Assembly: GCF_011075055.1 (NCBI RefSeq)
Contig: NW_025401110.1
Coordinates: forward strand, 248,001 to 312,000
DNA length: 64,000 nucleotides
Direction: 5' to 3'
Source of the DNA: Mangifera indica
Taxonomy: Eukaryota; Streptophyta; Magnoliopsida; Sapindales; Anacardiaceae
Of the stretch, positions 47,668 through 60,490 are shown piece by piece. A program made the position numbers and the translations under genes. How positions within the stretch are numbered: the first letter of the stretch is position 1; every line of letters begins with the position of its first letter. The notes under the pieces were generated by a model. It was not told where the DNA came from. It saw nothing but the letters and a program-made list of their open reading frames with translations, and made no database searches.

Positions 47668-48075
47668 TAATGTTTTTAAAATTAGACTGGTGATTGAACT
47701 GATCATCTCATTGGTTTACGATTCAACTGGTTCAATAGGACAACCAACCAGTTCAATCTATTATCAAATTATTATATACTTTTTAAATAATATTAAATAT
47801 GTATCACATTTTTTAAGTATAAAAGATATAACGTATATAAAATGTAGTTTCAAATATGTTAATTAAACAATTGACATTCTATCACATAGATAATGAAAAA
47901 ACCATTTACAAATTATTGGTTTTAAATAGTTTTTTTTTTCAACGGTTATACCAAATTTGATTAAATTTCAAATAAATTAATATTTATATATAAATCGAAT
48001 CTGATTATAAAATGAGACCGAATTATAATTTGATTCATAGTTTAATTAATCAATTCGATCTAGTTTTAAAAATAC
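47668..48075. repeat. MITE-like dispersed repeat, copy 1
   Basis: Starts near ATGTTTTTAAAATTAGACTG and ends near CTAGTTTTAAAAATAC, so the tips are inverted (TTTTTAAAAYTAGAY). It aligns with 59998-60490 in the same orientation. Shared landmarks include CTATTATCAAATTATT-like, AAATTTCAAATAAATTAATA and TATATATAAATCGAATC. A TTA lies on each side of this copy (before 47668 and after 48075), which could be a 3-bp duplication of PIF/Harbinger type, but the second copy does not confirm it. Confidence 0.6.
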
Positions 48076-48080
48076 TTACT

Positions 48081-51000
48081 CAAGCTACCTTTCAAGAGTC
48101 GGCTTTGGCAATGTTGTGGGCGTTACTGCGCTGCTGCCGCTATGAATCGGAAGGGTTAGTCCAAGTGGGTGCACGCGATGTCAGATTATATTCAGTCTTC
48201 CATTGCTATAAATTTTCCATGTGGCTGCCTCTTGTTGAGTGTTTCTTTTTTCACGAGCTAGTAAATTTCGACAAAAGCTGCTTTGACGACCTTTTTTTTT
48301 TACCTTCTTTGTTTTGCCTTGTATACATATACCTGTCGGTCAAATTTCCAAGACACTGTTTACTTGGATAACAGTTCTGGGTTTAACCTGATGCTAAAAA
48401 GGGTAATTTCGGTTGCCATAATTTGCCATAATGGTATTGGTGATATAATTGTGGCCACATGTTTTATCGCAGGTGCACTACTGTTGCTATTGTCACCACC
48501 TGAAGGCCAACCTACAAGTCAAATACAAAACAACAAAGATACTAGTTGACTTATACTGGAAAGTGACTAGAGCCTGTAGAATGTCTGATTTTGAAATTCA
48601 ATGAGGTAGAGGTGTCCATGGGTCGGCTCTTACACCTGTATAATGATGGGCTTTTAAGTCCAGTTGACCAATAAAATTTTTAAGGCTCAAAGTTTGGCTT
48701 TATATATATAGGGTTGACTTGATTTATTTAAATAAATTTTAAAAAAATAATTAAAATTTTAAATATAAATTATTTTTTAATTATTAAAATCAAAGGCAGT
48801 ACTCTAAATATTTTATTTATAATCTTTCATTTGTGATGCAGAATATTTTATTCTAATTATTTTGTAATAAAAACGAAATTATAAATATAGAAAATTATTG
48901 TTTATGAATTTAGATAGTTTTTGAAAAAGAGTTGATGAGAGAAAATATAATTAAAAATATAATTAAAGAATTGAGATATAGAGATTTGTAAATAAAATTA
49001 GAAAATAGAGAAAATTTGAACATAAAAGAATATTTGGGTTGTTTGTATATGAGGAAAAATAAATAAATAAAAAAACGGCTTCTGCCTGTGTGATAGAAGC
49101 CGTTCTGACTTCTGTAGCAGACAAAATTGCATAAGGCAATTGGCTTTTGTTTGCTGCATAAGTCAATTGCTATTTAATTTTTTTTTTATTTTTTTAATAT
49201 TTAAATAATAATAGGGTTGGATCGGGCTGGTCTATGGGTTTAACAGCTAGACTTATAGTTTGGCTCAAAAGATTCATAGACTAAATCCGACACATTAAAG
49301 TATTAGGCATGTTTTATTTTTAGGCTTAAAGTCTAACTTTTATTTGACTCGATCTAATTTAATTGACGTGTTTAATAAAAAGTAATTTATGATGCGAATC
49401 TTGAACTATATACTAGCTTCAAGTGACAGATAAGGGCACATTTATGACGTGAATCATGACAAACATTGAATCATTCAATACACCAGTTATGAGTGTTAAA
49501 GGGTTATCAATAATTGTGCTTGTTGAATTAATAAGAGATGGTTTTACGAGAGACAAAATCACATAACAATGCATGTAAGCAATATAACATAATCTCATTT
49601 TCTATGGCTTAATTTTCAGTTATTTATAACAACTTCCAATTATAGTGATTTAATTGTCAATCCAATACGCAACTGTTTATGCAAAAATCAACTTACCCCT
49701 TCAGACAAAAGATAATCATCGGTCACGTGCCAAAATTTGTAAACATGTGTAATACTCTCAAGCAAGTTTTAGAGTCATTCTTCTTTCCCAAATTTTAATT
49801 TAGAGCCGAGTTAGATTCAAATCAAATTTTGGCCAAAATAAAACATGGAATTCCGATTGAACTAAAAACAAGCGTGAGACATTGTTTTGGGCCTAATCAT
49901 CGGCCCATGGATGCAAAGCCCAATTGGTGGATTATTATTTATTTAATTTTACTGAAGACTCCATGATGAGTCTTAGTTTCGTTAAAAATGGTCTGCCTAT
50001 ATGAGAAGCCTCCCACCAAAATTGAAGGGACTTTCGCCACTTTGATTAGTGAGGAGAGAGAGAGTTGTGGAAGAAGAAATAGTCGGTGAAGAAGGACTGG
50101 ACTTCTGGCAGTCTTGAGAAGAATTTTGGCAGCCAAGAACCTTGAAGACGAGGAAGAAACCAGCTGCCAAAACTCCCTGCACTCATCTGGTTGCTGGACT
50201 CCGAAAGAAAATAAGAAAGGGAGATAAAAGCAACCAATGGCAGCCAAGAAAAGGGCCACCGCGGCAGCACAAGAAGAAGAAAAAGAAGCAGCTTAAGGCT
50301 GCCCGAGTCCTGTCGGAAAAAGCAGGTAAGTAGGATGGTTATCCCCCTTGGCTGTTGGATGATTTTTCTGAAATTTTGTTAGGCTGTGAATGTTAATTGA
50401 ATTCATGACTTTGTTGAAATTCCTCTGTCGAATTATTGCTCGCTGCATCCACTGGAGTCAGTCTGGTGCTTGGAATAAATTCATGACTTGGTTGAATTAT
50501 TATTTCAACCCACCTTCATTTGTTCTCAATATTCGTGATGCGCATACTAGTTTGCGAATAACGCATACAGGAAAAAACAAAGAAGATGAACGATTTTTTT
50601 GCCCAATTACCTTGTCTTCCTACAACTTAACAACAAACCATGCAACTTAATCTAAATCTCAAATAAACCCTAAAATCGAAGACCTTTAAATCCATATTCA
50701 TGACACCTCCATTAATCTCTACAATGTAAACAATAAAAAGGAGAAATCAACAATGCAACAACCTTTTCCTTGTTTTGCACATAAAAATTCACACTTAAAA
50801 AAAAAAAAAAGGTAAAAATGAGCTTAAAAATTCGATTCAAATCAATTAAAACGATATTGTTTTGTCTAATACACATTAAAACGATATTATTTTAGTATTA
50901 AACCGAAAGCTCAAACTCAAACTAAATTTAAACTCAACTTCTTTCAAACAAATCTAGCTCAAACATTTTTGAAACAAGTTCTAGCTCAAACTCTAACTTG

Positions 51001-52594
51001 ACTCCATTGAAGCGAGTTTGAGTTTGAGTTTCGAATTTGACTTAAATCCAACCCTAAATACAATCATACAAGATTCAGTGGCAAATGATAAGCGCACTAA
51101 TATAAATCATCAAACAATAACAGTAATGAAAAAGATATAAGTGAAAACTCTAGACATCAGCATAGTTTCACCATTAACACAGCTAGTGTCAATTCACATG
51201 CTTATTTAAGCTAAAGAAGGTGATAGCGGCTACTCAGCCTTCTGCCTCAATTACAATACGCAAGCAAGATGATAGCATAAAAATGTAACATAACATTTGT
51301 TATCAACATATTAAATATGATATATGTTCTGCTCTTCTTCAATCACAAACCCCACCGAACCATCCAAGTTCAGATACCCAACCAAACATACCTGTGAGCC
51401 AAGCCTTCCTAATAAGTACATGACCCCTGATGCTATAGTCTTTCATATAACTGGTCGAATGCATTGCATTATTATATAATTGGTTGCTGGTAGTCGCAAC
51501 TCCAACATGGTGACCATTACAAAAGTTAAGAAGCATAGTGAATAGACCCATCTTATTTTTAACCACTCCTTGAGACAAGCTTCAAAACCAATAATGATCA
51601 TATTGACACATTCTATTCTCCACCCTCGTAACCCCCTAAGGCCTTCATTACTTCTTACAAACTTCTCACCAGAAGATGTTTCAATATTTCTCTTCCCCAG
51701 CCAAAAGAGCTCAGTGAAACTGTATCAAAAAGACATCAAGCAAAACATATGTGATTATGAAACTAGATACAGAATGTGAATCTAAGGGTCACTAAACAAA
51801 GAAAAAAGCCTAACATATCTGACATGCTGATTGGTTATAAGCAAATGGAAAGAAAAGAAAGAAAAATAATTACTGTTTTCAATGCATTAAAATTTCAAAG
51901 ATTGTTTTGTAGCTCTAACTTCTATCTTTAGGTACAAAATTAAGACAACATTTTGTGTGTGGATTTTTTATCAAGAGAAAATGTAAAAGGTGAGTAGTTA
52001 GTCCTCTTTAGATATCATACCTACAATACGAAGATCTAAAGCACAAAAAGAATTCACCCAGTCTTGAGCCTAGGCCAAAAGCCCCCCAGTGAAGACAGAA
52101 AATGACAAGAGAAATCATATTACTTCTACATCTTCCATATTTTCCAATGGAAAAAAACTCTGATAAATGTAAAGGCTCTTGATTTACATAAATTCACGAG
52201 TCATAACTGGAACAAAGGTATGCAATTACGTTTAAAGCATATGCATGAACTCATGCACACTGATGAACACATTTATTCATTAACGAAGTATTAAATACTC
52301 ACTTCTGTAGTAGCAAGTGCCCGCAAAAAGGCAAGGCCACCAATGCTCCAACAAAATAAAATTCAACACTGAGAAGACCTCAAAGTTGGAGTTTGAACAT
52401 GGTAGCAAAAGAATGCAGCTACTTCAACCAGAATCATTCTCAATAACTTCAAGAACAACAAAATATATAAATTAGAATAGAGAAACTTATAAAAGTTAAA
52501 AGTTGTATTTTTTAATTATATTAAAAAGAAAATAAGTAATTCAAAGCCAGATCAGTATTAGCTGACATCTTACCAGCTATGATTTCAACTGATA
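48081..52594. other. Intergenic region, including the 3' flank of SMG7
   Basis: No intact gene. Two items stand out: a hairpin cluster at 49074-49141 inside a GGGTCGGGCT-type repeat (48605-49350), and an exon-like stretch at about 50030-50326 that ends in a strong donor (GCAG/GTAAGTAG) but carries only short frames. The last ~600 bp before 52595 are presumably SMG7 3'UTR and flank. Confidence 0.45.
49074..49141. repeat. Adjacent short hairpins
   Basis: AACGGCTTCT (49074-49083) is exactly inverted as AGAAGCCGTT (49095-49104). Just downstream AATTGC and GCAATT are inverted around about 5 bases (near 49125-49141), and a related TTGCATAAGTCAA follows. The GC content of this island contrasts with the surrounding AT-rich repeat. 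Confidence 0.65.
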
Positions 52595-55500
52595 TCACAC
52601 AAAATAACGACTGGCCCAGATAGACTGTCCATGATATTGCTCAGGCAGAGCAAACCGCTGGTTTCCATTAACGAGTTGTTGCTGCTGTTGCTGCAGCTGC
52701 TGATCATTCTGTAATTTTAGATGCTCAAGAGTCTGGAAATCCTGCCAACCCTTCTGCTTTTCAACCTGGAACTGCATTGCTGGAGATTGTTTTCCAGGAA
52801 AAGGAAAGCTGACTGTCCCAGTCATACCATTACTGTTACCAATATACTGAGGGTTTGCATGCAATGGATAATTGATGGAACTAAGGCCTCCTGTTGAAGA
52901 TGGCAACTGATATCCATCCAACCAGCTGTAATCATCCATTAGAGGATTCTCACTGGTCAAGTCTGAACCTAGAGTTGGTAGAGTCACTTGTTTGGTTGGA
53001 ACAGGACTGAAGCCAGGTGGAGGTCCAAGATACCGAACTGGGCGGCTAACTGGATTTTTCCTCTGGCCTGCTGGCAAAGCTGATGAAGCTTTTACAGCCA
53101 AACTGTCAAAAGCCACTCCAGAAGATGCAACTGCATCAATCTTGGGTGGAATCATAGCTTCTGGCCCTTTCAAATGACTGTAGAACAAACTACTAGTACT
53201 AGCATTAACAGATTGTTGAATTGGAACCAGCCCTACCGCTGGAAGCGAAACACCCATATTTTCCTGCAAATCATGTTTCAAGACATGCCCATTTTCTGTG
53301 ACCCTCAAACCTTTAAAGCTATTAGCAAGAGAAGCCTCTTCTTCCATTAAACGGTTTGAAGTATGCAATTGAAATGGCTGGCACTGCTGAGGTAGGATAC
53401 TAGCAACAGATACAGGATCTTGTGAACTATTATCAAGAGTAATAGCTGGCTGACAAAGGTTAGCTATAGGAGCCGAAACAGGACCACTGTACAATTGCAG
53501 GTCACCAGCGGATGCACTATGACCAGGCTTCGAGCCATCAAAGGTCATCTGGTTTGAGCCAATCAGATCAGCTCTCTTCTCTGTCACTACTGGCTTAAAA
53601 ACAATCACTTCATCCTCCTCCCCATCCACGTAAAGCTGTGGGTTCACATGCACAACACCCAAATTCATCTTTTTCTCAGTTTGATTTTCTCCTATTATAT
53701 CATTTGATTTGGACATGTTTGTGTAGGAGCTGAACGTTACATCATCCAAAGGCTCAACACCAATAACAAATTTCTTCGCCCTTGAATCAAAAAATACTGT
53801 CTTTTGGTCAATGGTAACTACGGTTGCCAAAGCCTTCCCAGCAGCTAGAATCCTTTTCATACGAGCTTTCCTTTCCTTATTGCCATCACCTCCAAAGGAG
53901 CGTTTCCGTGAAAAATCCAAGATAGTCTGTGCAGGAAGAAGAGGTAAGAATCCTCTCAACTCAAAGTCCTCCCACAATGCCAGTCGGTTTTCAGTTTCCC
54001 CTTCATCATACCTGCTCATGTTGAAAAAACAAGTCATGTCTTCATCATCATCCATGGACATTGGCCCAAGTGACAGCATCTTATTCAGGAAGGATATGCA
54101 CTGATTCCAAAAATGTGTTCGGACAGTTGCCTGCTTCTCATCATCATCACTGCCTAAAGCAATCTCTGGACAGCAAGCCAACCACTCAACAAAGACCAGA
54201 ACACCAGGTAACAGAATACTTGAAGATGGATCCCTCAGCTGAGTACATCTCTTCATTACATGCCCCATTAACTCATACACTGCAGTGAAAGCATTCTGAA
54301 GAAGTGCGGCACGCTGTACGATTTCTGCATAAGTCTGATTTTCACTTTCCTTCTTCAAATTATGAACTGTGAATACAAGGATGGAGATAAGCCTAACAAT
54401 AAAAAGAGCATTCTCAGCTGCATCTGATCCAAAGCTCAGCTCCTCCTCTGGTCCAGATGAAAGAAGATCACATAATCCACTACTAACAAAAGCAAGAACA
54501 TCTGCAAATGTCTCAAGACTGAGCAGAAAAAGTTCAAGTAAGGACAATATCAAAAATCAGGGAATACTGTATAATATAAACAAATCTAGATTTCCAAAGT
54601 CTAAATACCTTGTACGAGTGAAAAGAATGCCATTTACACGCACAAAGCGGGTGCAAAATGATTTAAGCTTCTCCTGTATGCTAGGCACACTTTCCGTCAC
54701 AGAAATGGGCTCCACATCAGTATCTTTAGATGCAAGTTTTGCTTCACTTTTTCCTCTTCCTTTGCGTCGATGTTCCTTGGCAGTAGACAACTTAACGTCC
54801 CTGAACATCTGAGAGTAAATCTGACGGTTCTGCCGCAAAAATAAGGTACCAAATAAATAATAATACCATGTAGAATAATAAAATGAAGAACAAAATATGT
54901 ATATATAGAATAAAACTCAAAACATTTGCACAAAACAACTAGACTAACCATACCCATGAAGTTTCATAGTACTCAATGCACTCAAATACTCAAGCCATTT
55001 AAATTCAAACAATGAAATATATACGTAGCCAACTGCATATTGATCATTATTCTGTTCATTTATTCAATGCAAGGACAAATGTATCGGATACTACAGCATT
55101 AATCTATAATGTAAGAATACCATCTCAGATATTGTTAATGCTCCAAACTTTCTTGCTTGTCCAAAAAGTATTGATATCATGAACTCAAAAAGAGGATTGA
55201 TGTTTGTTAAACATTTTGCAAGTCAGCAAATGCACTATTATATAAAATCTTGCAAAGAGTTATCGGAGCATTGTTACAAAAGAGATACTGAACAATCAAC
55301 CTTACTTAACCCTAAGATATTAAGTCAAGACACACCAACAGTCATGATGAGAGATATGACAGATGACATAAATGATAAAACAGTAATAATCTACACCACT
55401 TTCAAAACTCCAAATACAATCAAGATACAGGGACAATGACACATCTAGAAGAATACACAGAAAATTATGTAAATATTCCATTACACTTCCTCCAGAAAAG

Positions 55501-56754
55501 CCACATCAAGAAAACAATATCATATACATATCTTTACCCACCTATAAAAACAGAATAAGTGAAAAAGAAAACACATTGACTTCACACCATTTAACTTTAT
55601 TATCTGGTTAATGAAGAAAATACCTTCTCAAATAATACAATCAAGTTATCCCTTGCAGTTGTACAGGGTGTATCAACAGCCAAACTCCGAAAATAACGAT
55701 AGACAACAGTCAATTCATCACCTGAATAAGAGGCCAATATAGCAAGCTGGAGTATACCATCAAAAAAAAAAAAAAATCAGCACAGATAAATATGACAAAT
55801 CTAGATCATACAAGAAAAACATATGACAATAGAACTTAAATTTCAAAAAATCATATTGAAAAAGAAAGCCAAACCTGATGATGGGGGTTCCCACTTGAGG
55901 GTACCAGAGATGCAGATTGCAAATAGTAACTCAAAGCTGCTGCATATTCGCGAGATTTGGAATCACCCTCCCCATATAATCCTTTGTACCTTGCAAGGTC
56001 ACCCAAGTATATCAGACAGCGATGACAAGATACCAAACCTTTCTTCAACTCAGCATGTTTCTTCCCATCTTTGTCCATGGTAATTCGATTCTCAGAATCC
56101 TCGGAAAAATACCCCAAAGGAAGCCCATACTTTGCTCTTATCTTCAATATAAGTTCATGATAAAAACCAGTTGCCTCCGCAAGAAAGGTTTTGAACTGCA
56201 GTCTAATCTTTGGAACTCGATCAGGTCGTGCAGGTACTTTCACACCCAGAGATGTGTTTGAGCTAGTGGCAGATATAGCAGCACTATAATGTGCTCTCAG
56301 TTCCTCAATCCGTTTGTAATGTAACTGCCATAATGCAAATTCGATATTGTGCTGCTCAGAAAAAGCATAGTCCTCAAGAATTATTGTTTCATAATTCTCA
56401 CGCATCTGTTGCCAGGCATTGGGATCTGAAGGAACACGTGCCTGGGCTGACTTTCGCCGCTTATTTTCCAACTCAATGTTCTGTATACAAACAAAAAAAA
56501 ATCAAATGTTGCACACCATGCATTCATAGAAAAATGTTCTGCAGATACAAATATGAGAGAGGGAGGACTGGATATAGAGGTCCATCCAAAGCATAATTTT
56601 AACAAAATCTAATGACATACTACTAATGTCATTATTATTAAGATGTAATAAGTCATAGTTGAATTGAAGAGGAATGTGAGAATAAAACAAATGATACCTT
56701 TTCATAAAGACGCTGCACAAGCTCCCTTGACGAAGGAGCAGACATTTTATCCAT
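52595..56754 (-). CDS. SMG7: SMG7-type EST1/14-3-3-like nonsense-mediated decay factor
   Basis: Five coding exons on the minus strand: 56698-56754, 55875-56480, 55624-55746, 54609-54829 and 52595-54518, all GT..AG, joining in frame to 976 residues. The start MDKMSAPSSRELVQRLYEK follows a splice acceptor directly. Exons 1-3 form the N-terminal EST1/14-3-3-like region (NKRRKSAQARVPSDPNAWQQ, QLHYKRIEELRAHYSAAI, HRCLIYLGDLARYKGLYGEG, the classic SMG7 helix with the phosphoserine-binding Lys/Arg). Exons 4-5 carry the EST1 C-terminal helical repeats (FWNQCISFLNKML, LPAQTILDFSRKRSFGGDG). The tail is low-complexity with a short Gln run and ends SIWASRYFV. SMG7 binds phosphorylated UPF1 to commit transcripts to decay; in Arabidopsis it is also needed to leave meiosis. 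Length matches the family. No lesions seen. Confidence 0.95.
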
Positions 56755-57420
56755 CTGCACTATCATCATCCATCAAATATATTCGGCCAACTTCAAATTA
56801 CATTAAATCTGCACAACATCAACATCAGAAAGACTCCTAAACAACTTTTAGTTTCCAGGATCGAAAGCAAGAAAACCTAAGAAATTAAATAACGTACACA
56901 AACGAAAAAAAATCAAACAATACAAAATTATCTTCCACCAATCACCATTAAAGAAATAATTAGACCCACATATAAGGTCCATTAAATTTTCCAGTTCATA
57001 AAATCAAAATCAATCCATCATAATTTCAAGACAAACATAAATAAAAATAACCGATAATCCTCGGTTATTTCGATTACCGCCTTACGTCAATCTCCATAAC
57101 CCCAAAAAACACCTAGAGTTTCTACGAAACCGAGCAAACAAACTTTAAAAAAATAAAAAATAAAAATCAAAGGAAAAAGTCAACAGCAAAACAAAATCCG
57201 ATCCACTAAAGCAACGTAAACGAAAACGCACAAAATAATAAAATCAAATCAATTAAATTACAGAAATCGAGAAAAAAATACAATAAATAAATAACGCTGA
57301 AAATAGAAGTTGAGGTAAGAGGAACAGACCGAGGGAATCAGATCTAGGGAGATTTGGAATCAGATCATCGTCAGTAGGTGAATCGGAGAAAAGGAAGGGA
57401 GATTGTTAGGGTTTGTCTGG
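56755..57420 (-). promoter_or_regulatory. SMG7 5'UTR, probable leader intron and promoter-proximal region
   Basis: On the minus strand the ATG is immediately preceded by GATAGTGCAG, a good splice acceptor, so the first coding exon probably begins exactly at the ATG and the transcript has an upstream leader exon. The candidate leader exon is about 57325-57415, which on the minus strand reads CAAACCCTAACAATCTCCC and continues with TC-rich sequence typical of plant leaders. The exact donor is not certain. An AAACCCTAA word there matches the telo-box element found near starts of plant growth genes. Confidence 0.55.
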
Positions 57421-58876
57421 AGAGAGAGAAGGAAGGGGTGGTGTGGCTTTGGCATTTGGTAAAAGTGGGTCTGGCCAATCGGGGATGAGGAGTGGGATGT
57501 CAATGTGTTTTCCTCTCCTTTTCTTTGGCTCACTTTCAGGCGGCGATTTATCGAAACGGCAACGTTCTGTCTTTTCTTTTTCCCTCTTTTTATTTTTATT
57601 GTTTAAAATTAAAGTCAAATAAAATTAAAAAAAAACTTATTATAAACAGTATTGTGAATAATACCCCCATGAACAGTATTAAAATAGTCCTACGAACCGT
57701 TCTAGATGAAGTCTAACAAATATCAATTCACCCCCTAAGCGTCTAACCAACTCACCAATTTACCCATAGAATAGTGCTAGGTACAGGATAGGCACACGCC
57801 CTATTGGGATTTTAACACATGCGAGGTGAAAATTGTTGCATTTGTGATTTAACAACCAATTTAAACTAAAAAAATAATCAATTTACTAATTAAAATTCAA
57901 AATTTAAACCTTCTTTACAAAAAATCTATATTTTTGGACAATAGTAACAGTTTCAATATTTGTATATAAGGATAATTTTGACGAGAGATAACATGGTTAA
58001 TGGGAAGAATGAATAGGTGAAACGAAAAAAATATAATGAAATAACATTTGTATATAAGGGCAATTTTGATAAAAAAAATTTCACTTCAATTGTAATGTAT
58101 AAAATGTGAGGTAAAATTGTTTTGATGATTAAAAAAAGATTAAATTAATTAATTTTTATTATTAATACCATGGTTGTGGGTTTGAATAATTCATATAAAT
58201 AAACATATATTTGTATAAAAAAATAAAGACTAGATCCTAGTTTCTTTTTTTTTTTAATTTGATAAATGAATTTATTTTATGTTAAAATTTATGTGGTAAA
58301 ATTTTCCATTTTATGCAATTTTGTTGCTAATAAAAATAAAATTGTTGAATTGGAATATACAAATTTCCATCTTTTATTTTTTTTTTTCCAAATTAACCAT
58401 TAATAATGTAATATAAGCTCCCATATAATTTTGTTTTTTGAAACAAGCATGTATTTAAAATTATATTTATATATTAGAGTAACGTTATGTGTATCTGATT
58501 TTAAATACATAATTAGATATTAAATGATATATTATCATATGATTGAATATTATTTAATTCGTAATTTAAAATCATACAATTATACGATGATATATCATTG
58601 AGTATCCAATTAAAAATACACTTAGTTTATGGGTTACGTATCAATTTGACAATTAAGTAAAATAAAAATAATTAATTTTTGTAATCAAATTCTAATTGAA
58701 ATAGACTAACATTATTTTATAAATGAAAAGTGTCATCGATTATACTGTACTGTACACTCAACTTCTTAAGTCGACGCTCCATTGAAGAAGTCATCGAAGG
58801 ACCATGGCCGATCAAAAATTTGGATTACTTGACAAAAACTGTTAATTTGATATGCATCTTTAATTACTAAAAATCT
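57421..58876. other. SMG7 upstream region and AT-rich intergenic DNA
   Basis: The first 200 bp are the likely SMG7 promoter. The rest is AT-rich with no gene; it includes the palindromic repeat at 58483-58630. Confidence 0.45.
58483..58630. repeat. Short AT-rich MITE-like repeat
   Basis: GTGTATCTGATTTTAAATAC near the left end is loosely inverted as CAATTAAAAATACAC at the right end, with ATGATATAT/ATATATCAT further in. Similar stretches occur at about 121-175, 10030-10215, 40210-40400 and 59664-59845, suggesting one small family. Because all copies are extremely AT-rich, the relationship is tentative. Confidence 0.45.
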
Positions 58877-58884
58877 ATCAGAAA

Positions 58885-59241
58885 TAGAGATGATAATTTT
58901 GATTCGAATTTAGGATTTTCGACTCTCTCCGACTATAATGAGGAGGAGATTTTCTAATAAAAAAGAAAAGAGACGAAAAATATCCTCACATATTAAGGTG
59001 GTTAATATATATGATAGTTGAAATAATGGATTGATTTTAATTTTAATTAATTTTATTATTTAATATGTTTATGTTGTGTTTAAAGGGTATAAGAAAAAAA
59101 AAATTTCCTGAGGATGGAAATGAGGAAAAGTTTCTTTTTATGGAAAAAAGATGAAAAATATTTGTCATCCTCATAACAGAAACGAGTCAGAAGCAGAGAT
59201 TGATATCTTTTGCAAATATAGAGACAGGTTTGCCATCTCTA
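58885..59241. mobile_element. hAT-like element, old degraded copy C (357 bp)
   Basis: Begins TAGAGATGATAATTTTGAT and ends TTGCCATCTCTA. The first ~90 bp align base for base with copies A and B (30985-, 38464-), but where those have C or G runs this copy mostly has T or A (for example CCGACCCTCCCC against TCGACTCTCTCC). The flanks ATCAGAAA (58877-58884) and ATAAGAAA (59242-59249) match at 7 of 8 positions, as expected for an old 8-bp duplication. The centre is shortened. Confidence 0.8.
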
Positions 59242-59249
59242 ATAAGAAA

Positions 59250-59997
59250 TAACCCTATATTGTCTAATAACAATTCGGTTTCACAACACTCTCGGTCTCG
59301 TAAATCTCCGTTAAATTTCTGAACATTGAAGGAGGTTAAGAGATAATGCAAGGAGAAGTTTCAATTATTTCTGATTGTCTAATGTCTATGGCGTGAAAGA
59401 TAATTTTGAAACTAGAGGAGGTTAGGGAGATCTAAAGAGTTGGCATCTCATCTGCTCCAAAGCCTAAAATGTAAACACCAATTAGCATTTCACCACGTGT
59501 CTTCTATATGGTATTTGCGTGAATGCTGGACCACCCAATACTAAACAAATCAAATTTCATCATCAGCAAAGGCAAGATGTCACCATTGGACAGAGTTTAG
59601 CCACCTTATAATCGCTCCTTTAGTGAATCGACCAATGACAGAACTCAAAGATACAAAAATAAGGGTAATATTATAATACCTATTTGGAATATCTAAATAT
59701 ATATATATTTTTATATATTATTATATGATTGAGTATTATTATATATTTAATTTAAAATTAATTAATCATATAATAACATAAAATTTCATTATTCAAATCA
59801 AATCAAATATTTTATATATTTAAAATAGTACGCATAATTTTATTTAAAGAGCATAAGATTTCGTCGCTCAAATCAAATGGAAAAACTTGAATTACATTTA
59901 TATGAAATTAAAATTACTTTAACACTAATAATATAAAAAAACCATAACTTCGTATTAATATTGTAATGTTGCCAAGATTAGTAATGCCATTAAAATC
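59250..59997. other. Intergenic DNA
   Basis: No gene recognised. Mixed composition to about 59650, then AT-rich palindromic sequence. Confidence 0.45.
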
Positions 59998-60490
59998 AAT
60001 GTTTTTAAAACCATCTCAGTGATCAAACTAATCATTTCATTGATTTACAGTTTGATCAGTTTAATTTATTATCAAATTATTTTGTATTTTTTTAATATCA
60101 AATATTTACCTAATTTTTTAAATATAAATCATATAAAATGTATAAAACATAATTTTAAATATTTTAATTAAATAATTGATACTTCATTACATAAATAAAG
60201 AAAAAAACTAATTACAAATATTATTATTAATTCAATTAAAATCTTACAAATTATAATTCTTTTAAGTTTTAATAAAACAAAAATTATATAGTATTATGAA
60301 AATCCAATTTTGTTAGTTTTAAATAATTTTTCCAGTTTAATGAGATTACCAAGTTAGACTGAATTTCAAATAAATTAATATTTATATATAAATCGAATCA
60401 AATTATAAAACCAAACCAGATTATAAACTAGTTTACAGCTTAATCACTCAAACCAGAAGGTGTGATTTGATTTTAAAAACACTTACCAGG
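59998..60490. repeat. MITE-like dispersed repeat, copy 2
   Basis: Aligns with 47668-48075 along most of its length and has the same inverted tips (ATGTTTTTAAAACC at the left, GATTTTAAAAACAC at the right). It has an extra ~80-bp AT-rich segment near the middle compared with copy 1. No clear target duplication. Confidence 0.6.
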
